Below the pieces are notes generated by a model. That model saw only the letters and a list, made by a program, of their open reading frames with translations. It was not told where the DNA came from and did not search any database. The translations under genes and the position numbers were made by a program. A stretch of 64,000 nt of DNA from CF-46 sp963760735 (GTDB lineage: Bacteria; Chloroflexota; Limnocylindria; Limnocylindrales; CSP1-4), in assembly GCA_963760735.1 (NCBI GenBank), contig CAVXEB010000007.1:620001-684000 (forward strand), given 5' to 3'. Position 1 is the stretch's first letter; every line of letters begins with the position of its first letter. Positions 25,561 through 34,583 of this stretch are shown piece after piece.

Positions 25561-25776
25561 AAGTCGCCACCCGGTTGTGGGACGAGCATCGTCAACGAGC
25601 CTGTTCGAAGGCAGTGCCTGTCGGCTGGATCCCGCGAGCCGTTCGGCCCCTTCCACCCGGAATGTCGCGTCCTCGCTTCGGTCGGGCCGGCCAGCCCGTG
25701 CGGTAGACGACGTTCGGCACTGACCACCTGGGGCCGCACGACAGCCTTGAGGGCGAAGTCGTCGGAGGCTGGACAG

Positions 25777-25955
25777 ATGTCCCTCTCGCACAGGGCGTCC
25801 GCGAGCGCCAGCGCGGCCTACCGCGGCGCGTACGCGCGATCGATGGAGCTGTGGCCGATTCCGTTCGAGTCACGGCTCGTCGACACGCCGTTCGGAGCCA
25901 CGCACGTGGTCGTCTCGGGCGCATCCGATGGCGAGCCGTTGGTCTTCGCCACGCC
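25777..25955 (+). pseudogene. N-terminal fragment of an alpha/beta hydrolase gene
   Basis: ATG 25777 with GGAGG upstream opens a frame with ARSMELWPIPFESRLVDTPF and then a GATHVVVSGASDGEPLVFA segment. This is the start of an alpha/beta hydrolase up to the strand before the HG oxyanion motif. The hydrolase signal stops near 25955; beyond that the frame is antisense to a DsrE-like fragment. No catalytic residues remain. Confidence 0.5.
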
Positions 25956-25958
25956 GTC

Positions 25959-26212
25959 GATGTCGACCTCTCCGATCTCCTTGGCGAGGCCAAGGGTCTC
26001 CCGCCAGTGCGCCTGGCCGGCTGCTGAGAGACGCGCGACGGCCTTCGCGCCCGCGGACCCGGCCTCGGGCGCGAGCCCGTGATCGGCCAGGATGCGGTCC
26101 GCGCGGAAGGCGTCCACCGCCCAGTACTGGAGAAACAGATGGACCGGGCGTCCCATGGCGGCTGCGCCGGCGGTCAGGACGGCCGCTGCCTGCAGCTTGG
26201 TCGTCGGTGCCG
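25959..26212 (-). pseudogene. Central fragment of a DsrE-like gene
   Basis: About 84 codons with LQAAAVLTAGAAAMGRPVHL, FLQYWAVDAFRADRI and LAKEIGEVDI, matching the core of DsrE-family proteins. It lacks the N-terminal strand and, after DI, runs into unrelated sequence. The expected C-terminus is at 25475-25532, so the gene looks split by about 430 bases that contain the hydrolase fragment. Confidence 0.55.
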
Positions 26213-26213
26213 G

Positions 26214-26925
26214 ATGACTTCCCTGCCGCCACCCGTCGAACGGTTCGTTCGGCTGGCCACTGGCGGTCGAACGCCCCGGATCGAGACGATGGTCCTGGAG
26301 ACCGACGCCTGGATGAGACGCCAAAGATGCCACCGCTCGGGCTCGGATCGCATGTCGTCACCCTCGTCGTGGCGATCGTCAACGGGCCGACGTAGGCAGT
26401 GGACCTGTCGGTCGCTCGGATGGCGCGTCGCGAGCCGTGGCTGTGCGGCCCCATCCACCCAAGGTGCGTCCGATTCGGTCGGCGCCGACCGGCACGTGGG
26501 GTCAGGCACTGGTCGTTCCGAGCGCCTGGCTTCACCGGACCGACGTTCGTTGGCGTGCCGTGGACGCGTGCACGGCAGTGCTGGTCGCGACCGGCGAGCA
26601 CGGGGAGGTGGCGTTGACGGTGGCATTCGACGGCCGGTCCGGCTTTCCGGTGTCCTGTGAGGCGGATCGAAGCAAAGGCAACGGTCCGAAGGTGCGCTGG
26701 ACCGGCCGTTGGAGCCGGTGGCGCGCGGCGGGGGCCGGCATCCTCGCCCCCAGCCGCATGGATGTCCAATGGGCGGATGAAGACCGGCCCTGGCTGGAGC
26801 TGAAGGTCACGTCGATCCGCCTGAACGCCGAGATCGACAAGCACCTTGCCGCGGCGCGTGGGGTCCTCGCCGGCGTCGCCGAGGCGAGGGCGATCGCCTC
26901 CAGCCCCGGCAGCGCTCCTCAGTGA
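26214..26925 (+). pseudogene. DUF6544-like gene remnant with frame change and missing middle
   Basis: ATG 26214 opens LPPPVERFVRLATGGRTPRI then TDAWMRR in one frame. From about 26470 to the stop at 26925 a different frame codes PSAWLHRTDVRWRAVD, LTVAFDGRSGFPVSCEADRS and DVQWADEDRPWLELKV. The two parts resemble the start and end of DUF6544-type proteins (about 250-280 residues). The middle third is not recognisable. Family naming is from memory and moderate. Confidence 0.45.
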
Positions 26926-26965
26926 GCCGCGGCTCGCGGAGACAGACGGGCCCGGCCGGCCTCGT

Positions 26966-28057
26966 TCAAGCCTGGAGCAGGGCAGCGACCTGACCCGCGA
27001 TCACGACGTCCTCGCGGGCACTGACGCCCAGGACCGCCGGTCCTGACGAGGTGCCGAAGATCGTGTCGCCATCGACGTCACGATCGCGTCCGTCGAGGGC
27101 CACCTCGTGCAGTCGATCGCAGATCCGTGTCCGAACCGTCGTGGCGTGCTCGCCGATGCCTCCGGTGAAGACGAACGCGTCGATCCGCTCCAGGTTGGTC
27201 GCGGCCGCGGCGATTCCGGCGGCCGCTCGTCGGACGAACATCTCGATGGCGAGTCGCGCCCGCTCGTCGTCGCGGCCCTCCGCGGCGAGCAGGTGCTCCA
27301 TGTCGGCCGTTCCGGCGACGCCGGTGAGACCGGACCGACGATCGAGGTCGGCTTCGAGATCGTTCGGAGAATGACCGCCCCGGAGCAGGCGGAAGATGAT
27401 GCCCGGATCGATCGAGCCCGCCCGGGTTGCCATCATCAGGCCCTCGAGCGGTGTCATCCCCATCGACGTGTCGACGGATCGACCCCCGTCGACCGCGGTG
27501 ACGGAGCAACCGCCGCCGAGATGGGCGACGACCAGACCCAGCGAGTCGGCCGGCCTGGCGAGCAGCTCCGATGCCCGCCGAACGGACCAGTCGACGGACA
27601 ACCCATGGAACCCGTACCGGCGGATCCCGGCGTCGGTCCAGTTGCCCGGGACCGGGTAGCGTCGGGCGGACTCCGGCAGGGCCGCGTGGAACGCAGTGTC
27701 GAACGCGGCCACATGCGACGCATCGGGGAGCAGACGACGGGCAGCCCGGATCGTGGCGACGGCGACGGGATTGTGGAGTGGGGCGAGATCGGCGAGGGCT
27801 TCGATCGCGGCGACCTCGTCGTCGTCGAGCCGCGCCGGACCGGTGAAGCGCTCGCCACCGTGGACCACGCGATACCCGACGGCGTCGATCGGTGGACCGG
27901 CGGCATCGACGATTGCCTCGACCGTCGCGAGGGCCCCGCCGCGAGGATCGCTCCCAGCCCAATCGATCGTCCGATCGAACGACCGCGCGCGGTCAGGAGG
28001 CGAGACCAGGCTCGCCTTCAGGTTCGAGGAGCCGGGGTTCAGGACGAGGACGCGCAT
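26966..28057 (-). CDS. ackA: Acetate kinase
   Basis: 363 residues. Converts acetyl phosphate and ADP to acetate and ATP. LVLNPGSSNLKASLV is the N-terminal phosphate motif, YRVVHGGERF and YGFHGLSVDW follow, and VFTGGIGEHATTVR near residue 295 is the second acetate kinase signature. Slightly short for the family (about 400). ATG 28057 is 16 bases after the phosphoketolase stop, so both are probably one transcript giving xylulose-5-P to acetyl-P to acetate plus ATP. Confidence 0.95.
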   Translation of the reverse strand: MRVLVLNPGSSNLKASLVSPPDRARSFDRTIDWAGSDPRGGALATVEAIVDAAGPPIDAVGYRVVHGGERFTGPARLDDDEVAAIEALADLAPLHNPVAVATIRAARRLLPDASHVAAFDTAFHAALPESARRYPVPGNWTDAGIRRYGFHGLSVDWSVRRASELLARPADSLGLVVAHLGGGCSVTAVDGGRSVDTSMGMTPLEGLMMATRAGSIDPGIIFRLLRGGHSPNDLEADLDRRSGLTGVAGTADMEHLLAAEGRDDERARLAIEMFVRRAAAGIAAAATNLERIDAFVFTGGIGEHATTVRTRICDRLHEVALDGRDRDVDGDTIFGTSSGPAVLGVSAREDVVIAGQVAALLQA

Positions 28058-28073
28058 GCGTTCGGTGCCGCGG

Positions 28074-30431
28074 TCAGGCCGGCCACGTCCAGTCCCGGAT
28101 CTCCGGCGCATCCTCGCCGTGCTCGCGCGCGTACGCCCGGGCGCGCATTCGTTCGTCCTCCAGGTGCTGACGGAGAGACGCGGCGTGGGAGCCGAGGCCG
28201 GGCACCCGGTCGATGACGTCGATGACGAGATGGAACCGATCAAGATCGTTGCGAATGACCATGTCGAACGGCGTCGTGACCGTCCCCTCCTCCTTGTAGC
28301 CGCGAACGTGCAGGTTGGCGTGGTTGCGTCGCCGATACGCGAGCCGATGGATCAGCCATGGATAGCCGTGGTAGGCGAAGATCACCGGCCGATCCGTCGT
28401 GAACAGCGCGTCGAACTCGCCATCGGTCAGTCCGTGCGGATGCTCGTTCTCGTCGACGAGACGCATCAGGTCGACGACGTTCACGACGCGGACCTTCAAC
28501 GAAGGCAGGTGCTCACGGAGCAGGCCGACCGCGGCGAGCGTCTCGAGCGTGGGGACGTCGCCGCAGCAGGCCATCACGACGTCCGGCGAGCCGTCGTCGT
28601 TGCTTGCCCAGTCCCAGATGCCGATCCCGCGGGTGCAATGCAGGACCGCGTCGTCCATCGAGAGGTAATCGAGGGCGGGCTGTTTGCCGGCGACGATCAC
28701 GTTCACGTAGTTCTGGCTGCGCAGGCAGTGGTCCGCGACGGACAGCAGGCAGTTCGTGTCCGGGGGCAGGTAGACCCGGATGACCTCGGCCTTCTTGTTC
28801 ACGACGTGGTCGATGAAGCCCGGGTCCTGGTGGCTGAAGCCGTTGTGATCCTGGCGCCAGACGTGGCTGGTGAGGAGGTAGTTGAGGGAGGCGATCGGCC
28901 GGCGCCACGGGATCTCGCGGGTCATCTTCAGCCACTTCGCGTGCTGGTTGAACATCGAGTCGATGACGTGGATGAACGCCTCGTAGCAGTCGAAGAGGCC
29001 GTGGCGACCGGACAGCAGGTAGCCCTCGAGCCAGCCCTGGCAGAGATGCTCCGAGAGGACCTCCATGACCCGACCCGATGGGGCAAGGTGATCGTCGCCG
29101 GGCCGGAGCTCGCCCATCCAGGCGCGATCCGTCACCTCGAACACCGCGTCAAGGCGGTTCGACGCCGTCTCATCGGGCCCGAAGACCCGGAAGTTCGTCG
29201 GGTTGTCCCGGACGACGTCGCGGAGCCACGTGCCCAGGACGCGTGTCGCCTCCGTCGATGACGTCCCGGGGTTGGTGACCGCGACGCCGTAGCGACGGAA
29301 GTCCGGCAGCCTGAGCTCCTCGAGCAACAGCCCGCCGTTCGCGTGCGGATTGGCGCTCATCCGTCGGTCGCCGCTCGGAGAGAGCGCGAGAATCTCGTCC
29401 TGTGGCCGACCGGTGTCGTCGAACAGCTCCTCGGGTCGATACGAGCGGAGCCACGCCTCCAGCTGGGCCAGGTGCTCGGGCTTCGCGCGAACATCGGACA
29501 GCGGCACCTGGTGCGACCGCCACGTCCCCTCGGTCCGTTTGCCGTCGACGACCTTCGGACCGGTCCAGCCCTTCGGAGTTCGGAGCACGATCATCGGCCA
29601 GGCCGGTCGGTCGACCGATCCGGCGCGGGCGGCGACCTTGATCGCGGCGACCTCGTCCATGACGGCATCCATCGTGTCCGCCATCAGCTCGTGGACCGCC
29701 ATCGGCTCGTCCCCGGCCACGATCTTCGGTGCGTAGCCGTAGCCCTCCAGGAGCCGGATCAGCTCGTCATCGCCGATCCGCTCGAGGATCGTCGGGTTCG
29801 CGATCTTCCAGCCGTTCAGGGCGAGGATCGGCACGACGGTCCCGTCGACGGCCGGGTTCAGGAACTTGTTCGAGTGCCAGCTCGCGGCGAGGGGTCCGGT
29901 CTCGGCCTCGCCATCGCCGACGACGCAGAACACCACGAGGTCCGGGTTGTCGAACGCCGCGCCGAAGGCGTGCACCAGCGCATAGCCGAGCTCGCCTCCC
30001 TCGTGGATCGAGCCCGGCGTCTCCGGGGTGACATGGCTGCCGATGCCGCCAGGAAACGAGAACTGGCGGAACAGTCGATGCATGCCCGGCTCGTCCAGCG
30101 TCAGCGCCGGATTGACTTCCCGGGCGCTTCCTTCGAGGTAGGCGTTGGCCACGGCGGCCGGCCCGCCGTGGCCGGGCCCGACGATCCAGATCGCGTCGAG
30201 GTCGCGCTCGCGGATGACCCGGCTCGCATGGACGTAGACCAGATTCAGGCCCGGGGTCGTGCCCCAGTGGCCGAGGAGGCGAGGCTTCACATGCTCAGGC
30301 GCGAGGGGCTCGCGAAGCAGGGGGTTCGCCATGAGGTAGATCTGGCCGACCGATAGGTAGTTGGCAGCCCGCCACCACGTGTCGATCGCGGCCAGGTCAT
30401 GTGGTGATCGCGAGGCGACCCGCTCATCCAT
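28074..30431 (-). CDS. xfp: Xylulose-5-phosphate/fructose-6-phosphate phosphoketolase
   Basis: 785 residues, normal family length. Thiamine-diphosphate enzyme that cleaves ketose phosphates to acetyl phosphate plus an aldose phosphate. Landmarks: LLGHWGTTPGLNLVYVH near residue 50, IWIVGPGHGGPA near residue 80, VVGDGEAETGPLAASWHSNK near residue 165 (ThDP and metal binding), and HVWRQDHNGFSHQDPGF near residue 550. GGAGG is seven bases before ATG 30431. The operon with ackA gives a phosphoketolase shunt. Confidence 0.97.
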   Translation of the reverse strand: MDERVASRSPHDLAAIDTWWRAANYLSVGQIYLMANPLLREPLAPEHVKPRLLGHWGTTPGLNLVYVHASRVIRERDLDAIWIVGPGHGGPAAVANAYLEGSAREVNPALTLDEPGMHRLFRQFSFPGGIGSHVTPETPGSIHEGGELGYALVHAFGAAFDNPDLVVFCVVGDGEAETGPLAASWHSNKFLNPAVDGTVVPILALNGWKIANPTILERIGDDELIRLLEGYGYAPKIVAGDEPMAVHELMADTMDAVMDEVAAIKVAARAGSVDRPAWPMIVLRTPKGWTGPKVVDGKRTEGTWRSHQVPLSDVRAKPEHLAQLEAWLRSYRPEELFDDTGRPQDEILALSPSGDRRMSANPHANGGLLLEELRLPDFRRYGVAVTNPGTSSTEATRVLGTWLRDVVRDNPTNFRVFGPDETASNRLDAVFEVTDRAWMGELRPGDDHLAPSGRVMEVLSEHLCQGWLEGYLLSGRHGLFDCYEAFIHVIDSMFNQHAKWLKMTREIPWRRPIASLNYLLTSHVWRQDHNGFSHQDPGFIDHVVNKKAEVIRVYLPPDTNCLLSVADHCLRSQNYVNVIVAGKQPALDYLSMDDAVLHCTRGIGIWDWASNDDGSPDVVMACCGDVPTLETLAAVGLLREHLPSLKVRVVNVVDLMRLVDENEHPHGLTDGEFDALFTTDRPVIFAYHGYPWLIHRLAYRRRNHANLHVRGYKEEGTVTTPFDMVIRNDLDRFHLVIDVIDRVPGLGSHAASLRQHLEDERMRARAYAREHGEDAPEIRDWTWPA

Positions 30432-30584
30432 GTCCGGTCCTCCGCTCATTGCCTGCCAGCCACGGCAAGTATCCGGGCCCCGGACCGATGCGATCGGGTC
30501 GCTGGTCCGGTTGCTGGCGGGATGAATGGCTCTGGTCCCGATCGGAGTGCCGGCGGATGCTTGATGCGAACGCAGGGAGATGCC

Positions 30585-31001
30585 GTGAACACAACCCGTC
30601 GGCAGCCGGTCTGGAGCGACAGGCTCACCCGCCCGATGGCCGGGCGGATCTCCGAACGGCGTCGACCCGTCGCCCTGCGGGCGATCAAGGCGGTTCACAC
30701 GACCGCGTTCGTTGTCATCGCCGGCTGCATCGCCGTCTTCGCCTGGGACGGCGTCCGCAGACGGAGCGGGCATCGGACGCTCGTGACTGCGGGGATCGCG
30801 ATCACCGAGTGCCTGATCTACGGGAGCAACAATCAGGTCTGCCCGCTGACGCCACTCGCGGAGGAGCTCGGTGCCGAGAGCGGGACGGTGTCGGACCTGT
30901 ACCTTCCGCGTCCGATCAGCGATCGGATCCCGCTGCTTGGAGGCACGGCACTCCTGGTCGGGCTGGCATTCCACGCATTCGGATGGTGGCGCCGCGCCTG
31001 A
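30585..31001 (+). CDS. Hypothetical membrane protein
   Basis: 138 residues from GTG 30585, which has GGGAG five bases upstream; ATG 30564 is an alternative. Three hydrophobic segments: TTAFVVIAGCIAVFAWDGV, LVTAGIAITECLIYG and GGTALLVGLAFHAFGWW. CPLTPLAEELGAESG sits between segments 2 and 3. No family assigned. Convergent, 4 bases from the stop of the next USP gene. Confidence 0.65.
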   Translation: MNTTRRQPVWSDRLTRPMAGRISERRRPVALRAIKAVHTTAFVVIAGCIAVFAWDGVRRRSGHRTLVTAGIAITECLIYGSNNQVCPLTPLAEELGAESGTVSDLYLPRPISDRIPLLGGTALLVGLAFHAFGWWRRA

Positions 31002-31005
31002 CTGG

Positions 31006-31446
31006 TCAGGCCGGAACGACGACCACCTCGCACCCTGCGAGCTTCGCGACCTGGGAGGAGACGCTGCCGAGGACCAGACGGCGGACATTCGTGCGCGGCC
31101 TGGAACCGAGCACGATCGTGTTGGCATGTTCCGCTCGCGACGCCTCGAGGATCGCCTCTGCCGGATCACCCTCCCAGATCAGGAAGGTCGCCTGCACGCC
31201 GGCGTTGCGCGCTCGCTGGACGATCTCGAGCGCACCGGATGTCAGGCGGTCACGCTCCTGATCGACTCGCCGCGATCGCCCGCCCGGAAGGTGCAGGTTA
31301 TGCGGCTCGACGACGCTCAGAACGATCAGGGCGGCATGCTCCGACACCGCGCGATTGATCGCTTCCGTCGCTGCGCCACGCGAGGAGCCCGACTGATCGA
31401 CCGCAAGGAGGATCCGCGGGACCGCACGCCCCAAGGCTGCTTCCAT
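31006..31446 (-). CDS. Universal stress protein
   Basis: 146 residues from ATG 31446; ATG 31470 would add eight. ILLAVDQSGSSRGA starts the UspA fold. The ATP loop reads GSRPRTNVRRLVLGSVS, in which the second Gly of G2xG is Pro, so ATP binding may be weakened. It is divergent from the histidine kinase gene at 31553. Confidence 0.85.
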   Translation of the reverse strand: MEAALGRAVPRILLAVDQSGSSRGAATEAINRAVSEHAALIVLSVVEPHNLHLPGGRSRRVDQERDRLTSGALEIVQRARNAGVQATFLIWEGDPAEAILEASRAEHANTIVLGSRPRTNVRRLVLGSVSSQVAKLAGCEVVVVPA

Positions 31447-31552
31447 CGCCTTAGCCTGTGGGATCACCATCCGGTGGCCACGGGCCAAGAGGCACGTTGT
31501 CTCGGGCCGACCGGCCCGCAGCATCGCAGCCGGACATGGGCACTCTGCTACC

Positions 31553-32740
31553 GTGATTTCGGTGAGCGGGCTCCGGGAAGGTCCCACGTCGGGCGGGGTG
31601 GTCGGTGCCTTCGAGACGGCGACCCGCGCGATTGCCGAGCTGAACGCGGTCGACGACGTCCTGCAGGTCATCGTCGACCAGGTCCGGCCGCTCATCGGGG
31701 CCCAGTACGCGGCGCTGGGCATCGTCGACGCCGACGGCGTCATGGAACGCTTCATCACGGCCGGCATGGATGCCGAGATGCGAGCCCGGATCGGGCACAT
31801 TCCTCGCGGTCACGGGTTCCTCGGGCTCATCGTCCGTGAGGGCCAGTCGTTCCGCATCCCGGACATCGCCGTCGATCCGCGACGCTACGGGTTCCCGCCG
31901 TACCACCCGCCGATGCACAGCTTCCTTGGCGTTCCCATCATGGTCAAGGGTCGCTCCGTCGGGAACCTGTACATGACCAACAAGGGCGGCGCCGACGAGT
32001 TCTCCGAGGACGACCAGGCATTGGTCGAGACGTTTGCCGTCCATGCTGGCATCGCAATCGAGAACGCTCGGCTTCACGAGCAGGTCCAGCGGCTCGCCGT
32101 GGTCGACGAACGCGAGCGCATCAGCAAGGACCTGCACGACGGGATCATCCAGAACATCTACGCGGTCGGGCTGTCGCTCGAGGACGTGCCCGATCTCGTA
32201 CGCGACGACCCGGCGGAAGTCGAACGGCGCGTCGAGCGCGCCATCGACAGCCTGCATTTGACGATCCGCGATATCCGGAACTTCATCTTCGGCTTGCGGC
32301 CGGAGCTCTTGAGCGGAACGACGCTCGTCAACGGCCTTGTGGCGGTCGTCGAGGAGTTCCGGCACAACTCGTTGATCGATGTCGAGCTGCACGTCGGCGA
32401 CGTTCGACGGGAGCCCGACCCGACAGCGACCAGTCACCTCCTCGGCGTGGTCAACGAGGCACTGAGCAACATTGCGAGGCACTCGGGCGCGACTCGCGCC
32501 ATCGTCGTTGTGGACAGCCCGGAAACGGGTGGGCTCGACCTCGTGATCGAGGACAATGGCCACGGGTTCGACCCGATGACGATCGGCACCCTCGGTCACC
32601 AGGGCCTCATCAACATGCGCTCTCGCGTGGCGGAGATCGGCGCGACATTCGAGATCTTCAGCGACGCGACCGGGACGAGGGTCCAGGTCCATCGGCCGGC
32701 CGACGAGCTCGCTTCGAACCCAGGGAGTGAAGACGCATGA
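31553..32740 (+). CDS. GAF-domain sensor histidine kinase (NarX/DevS-type HisKA_3)
   Basis: 395 residues with no membrane segment. A GAF domain at about residues 30-170 (AQYAALGIVDADGVME, FLGVPIMVKGRSVGNLYM) is followed by the HisKA_3 dimerisation helix with ERERISKDLHDGIIQN, where the His is the phosphorylation site. The ATPase domain has NEALSNIARHSGA and DNGHGF. It resembles the C-terminal half of DevS/DosS; a haem in the GAF domain is possible but cannot be read from sequence alone. GTG 31553 or GTG 31562 is the start. ATGA overlap with the response regulator. Confidence 0.92.
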   Translation: MISVSGLREGPTSGGVVGAFETATRAIAELNAVDDVLQVIVDQVRPLIGAQYAALGIVDADGVMERFITAGMDAEMRARIGHIPRGHGFLGLIVREGQSFRIPDIAVDPRRYGFPPYHPPMHSFLGVPIMVKGRSVGNLYMTNKGGADEFSEDDQALVETFAVHAGIAIENARLHEQVQRLAVVDERERISKDLHDGIIQNIYAVGLSLEDVPDLVRDDPAEVERRVERAIDSLHLTIRDIRNFIFGLRPELLSGTTLVNGLVAVVEEFRHNSLIDVELHVGDVRREPDPTATSHLLGVVNEALSNIARHSGATRAIVVVDSPETGGLDLVIEDNGHGFDPMTIGTLGHQGLINMRSRVAEIGATFEIFSDATGTRVQVHRPADELASNPGSEDA

Positions 32741-33405
32741 CCGAGGGACCGACTCGACCGCTGACGCTGCTGGTTGTCGACGACCATGAGGTCGTCCGCC
32801 AGGGACTTGTCTCTCTGCTGGACCGGAGAGCGGAGTTCCAGGTGGTCGCCGAGGCGGGCACCGTCGCGGAGTCGCTGGAGGCCGCGCGTCGTTTCCAGCC
32901 CGATCTGGTCGTGATGGACGTCCGACTGCCGGACGGCTCCGGGATCGAGGCCTGCCGCGACATCCGGGCGGAGTTCCCGTCGACCCGCGTCGTGATGCTC
33001 ACCAGCTATCCGGACGAGGAGGCGGTCATCGCAGCGATCGTTGCGGGAGCCAGCGGGTACCTGCTCAAGCAGGTCCGAGCCCGGGATCTGGTCGCCGCCC
33101 TCGAAGCCGTCGGGCGCGGGGAATCCCTTCTCGATCCGGCCGTCACGGGCAAGGTCCTCGAGCGGATGCGGCGGATCGCATCGTCGGACCAGCCGGACGA
33201 GCTCGGGACATTGACGCAACAGGAAAGAAAGATCCTGGCGCTCGTGGCAGAGGGCAAGACGAACAAGGAGATCGCGGCCGAGGTCTTCCTGTCGGACAAG
33301 ACGGTCAAGAACTACGTCAGCTCGATCCTCGCCAAGCTCAACCTCGAGCGACGCGCCCAGGCGGCCGCCTACATGGCCCGAATCAAGGGTCACCCGGTCG
33401 ACTGA
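32737..33405 (+). CDS. NarL/LuxR-family response regulator (DevR-like)
   Basis: 222 residues. The receiver domain has DDHEVVRQG, the phosphoacceptor Asp61 in VVMDVRLPDGSG, Thr in MLTSYPDE and Lys in GYLLKQ. The LuxR helix-turn-helix spans about residues 155-215 (LTQQERKILALVAEGKTNKE, KTVKNYVSSILAKL). Translationally coupled to the kinase. It is the likely regulator of the surrounding USP/hemerythrin/flavodoxin genes (inference from position). Confidence 0.95.
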   Translation: MTEGPTRPLTLLVVDDHEVVRQGLVSLLDRRAEFQVVAEAGTVAESLEAARRFQPDLVVMDVRLPDGSGIEACRDIRAEFPSTRVVMLTSYPDEEAVIAAIVAGASGYLLKQVRARDLVAALEAVGRGESLLDPAVTGKVLERMRRIASSDQPDELGTLTQQERKILALVAEGKTNKEIAAEVFLSDKTVKNYVSSILAKLNLERRAQAAAYMARIKGHPVD

Positions 33406-33439
33406 CCGTCGAGCCCGGGCGACCCTGGAGAGGCGGCGG

Positions 33440-33955
33440 TCAACTCACCACCGCAGGCGCGGGCACCGGCTCCCCCTTCAGGAACCGGGCGATCTCCATC
33501 GCCCAGTCCGCGATGTCGTCCCACGGTCGGAAGTCACCGTCGGCGTGGACCACCGTGACGACAAGACGCTCGAAGACGCCAAGCTGGCTTCGAGTCACTC
33601 GGCCGGCGAAGACCTGGTGATCGATCGCGTTCGTCGCCGCGTCCATCTCGGCCAGGTCGGTCGGGTCCGCCGTTGGCTTGGGTGGATCCCCGATCGGTCC
33701 GCTCGAGAAGAGGAACACCGGGCGGTCGGCAAGCTCGATCCGATAGCGGCGGACGAACGCCTTGGCCGGCTCGAGCCAGTGACCGCCGTACACAGCGGAG
33801 CCGAGGATGACCGCGTCGTAGCCAACGAGGTTGTCCACGGACTCGGGGGCGATGACGTCGGCCTCCACGTCGGCCGCCCGAAGGACGCCGGCGATCACCG
33901 TCGCGATCTCGGCGGTCGAGCCGTGCTTCGACGCGGTGGTGACAAGGACCTTCAT
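33440..33955 (-). CDS. Flavodoxin-domain protein (HemG-like)
   Basis: 171 residues. VLVTTASKHGSTAEIATVIA is the FMN phosphate loop, VILGSAVYGGHWLEPAK and VFLFSSGPIGDPPK are further FMN contacts. Similar to menaquinone-dependent protoporphyrinogen oxidase-type flavodoxins. AAGGAA stands before ATG 33955. First or second gene after the small membrane proteins at 33988-34583, 32 bases apart. Confidence 0.88.
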   Translation of the reverse strand: MKVLVTTASKHGSTAEIATVIAGVLRAADVEADVIAPESVDNLVGYDAVILGSAVYGGHWLEPAKAFVRRYRIELADRPVFLFSSGPIGDPPKPTADPTDLAEMDAATNAIDHQVFAGRVTRSQLGVFERLVVTVVHADGDFRPWDDIADWAMEIARFLKGEPVPAPAVVS

Positions 33956-33987
33956 GACGGCATTCCTTTCCAGGTCGAGCCTGTGGT

Positions 33988-34422
33988 TCAAGAACCGACG
34001 AGGCTCTGCGGCGTCCAGTCGGCGGCGAGGACGCCCCACAGGACGGCCACCTCCGCGATGAGCGGCAGGATCGCCAGCGGGCTCAGGTAGATCACGAACA
34101 GGGCGATCGCGCTGACCGATCCGACAATCGCGGACGGTCGGAACCACTCGGACGGGATGACGATCCCCCAGAGGCTGGCGATCGCCACGATGAACGCGAG
34201 GGACGAAATCCCCGCCAGCGCCATCGCCAGCGTCGGAGAGACCACGGTCGTGAGTGAGCTCGGCGCGATCGAACCCTGCAGACCGTCGAACACGGGGGTC
34301 GACGCCTTTCCGAAGGGCCAGATCAACCAACCTCGCTCCGTCGGGGCGTCCTGGGGAACGAAAAACGTGGTCGGGAAGTGCCACGCGACGATCAACAGGA
34401 TCGTCACGGCGATCCGCAACAT
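33988..34422 (-). CDS. Hypothetical membrane protein
   Basis: 144 residues with four hydrophobic segments, starting IAVTILLIVAWHFPTTFFV and ending LAILPLIAEVAVLWGVLAAD. GGAGG is six bases before ATG 34422. No family recognised. It lies between a 46-residue membrane peptide gene and the flavodoxin gene in one operon. Confidence 0.75.
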   Translation of the reverse strand: MLRIAVTILLIVAWHFPTTFFVPQDAPTERGWLIWPFGKASTPVFDGLQGSIAPSSLTTVVSPTLAMALAGISSLAFIVAIASLWGIVIPSEWFRPSAIVGSVSAIALFVIYLSPLAILPLIAEVAVLWGVLAADWTPQSLVGS

Positions 34423-34442
34423 CGGTTGCCTCCTTGATCTCG

Positions 34443-34583
34443 TCAGATCGCCGGGGCTGGCTCCGCCACCGCGCCTTCCGTCGGCGCCTGGGCGCGAAGC
34501 GCAGCACGAGTGATCATCCGGCTCGCCACGACGGCGATCAGCGTCGCGGCGAGGGACAGGGCAATGGGAACGACGATCTTCAT
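34443..34583 (-). CDS. 46-residue membrane peptide
   Basis: ATG 34583 is preceded by AAGGAGGTTCTCG, one of the strongest ribosome sites in the window. The product is KIVVPIALSLAATLIAVVAS plus a short Ala/Pro-rich tail: one transmembrane helix and a small cytoplasmic or exported tail. GC-rich third positions support coding. It starts on the stop of a possible frame-broken small gene upstream (ATGA). Confidence 0.65.
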   Translation of the reverse strand: MKIVVPIALSLAATLIAVVASRMITRAALRAQAPTEGAVAEPAPAI

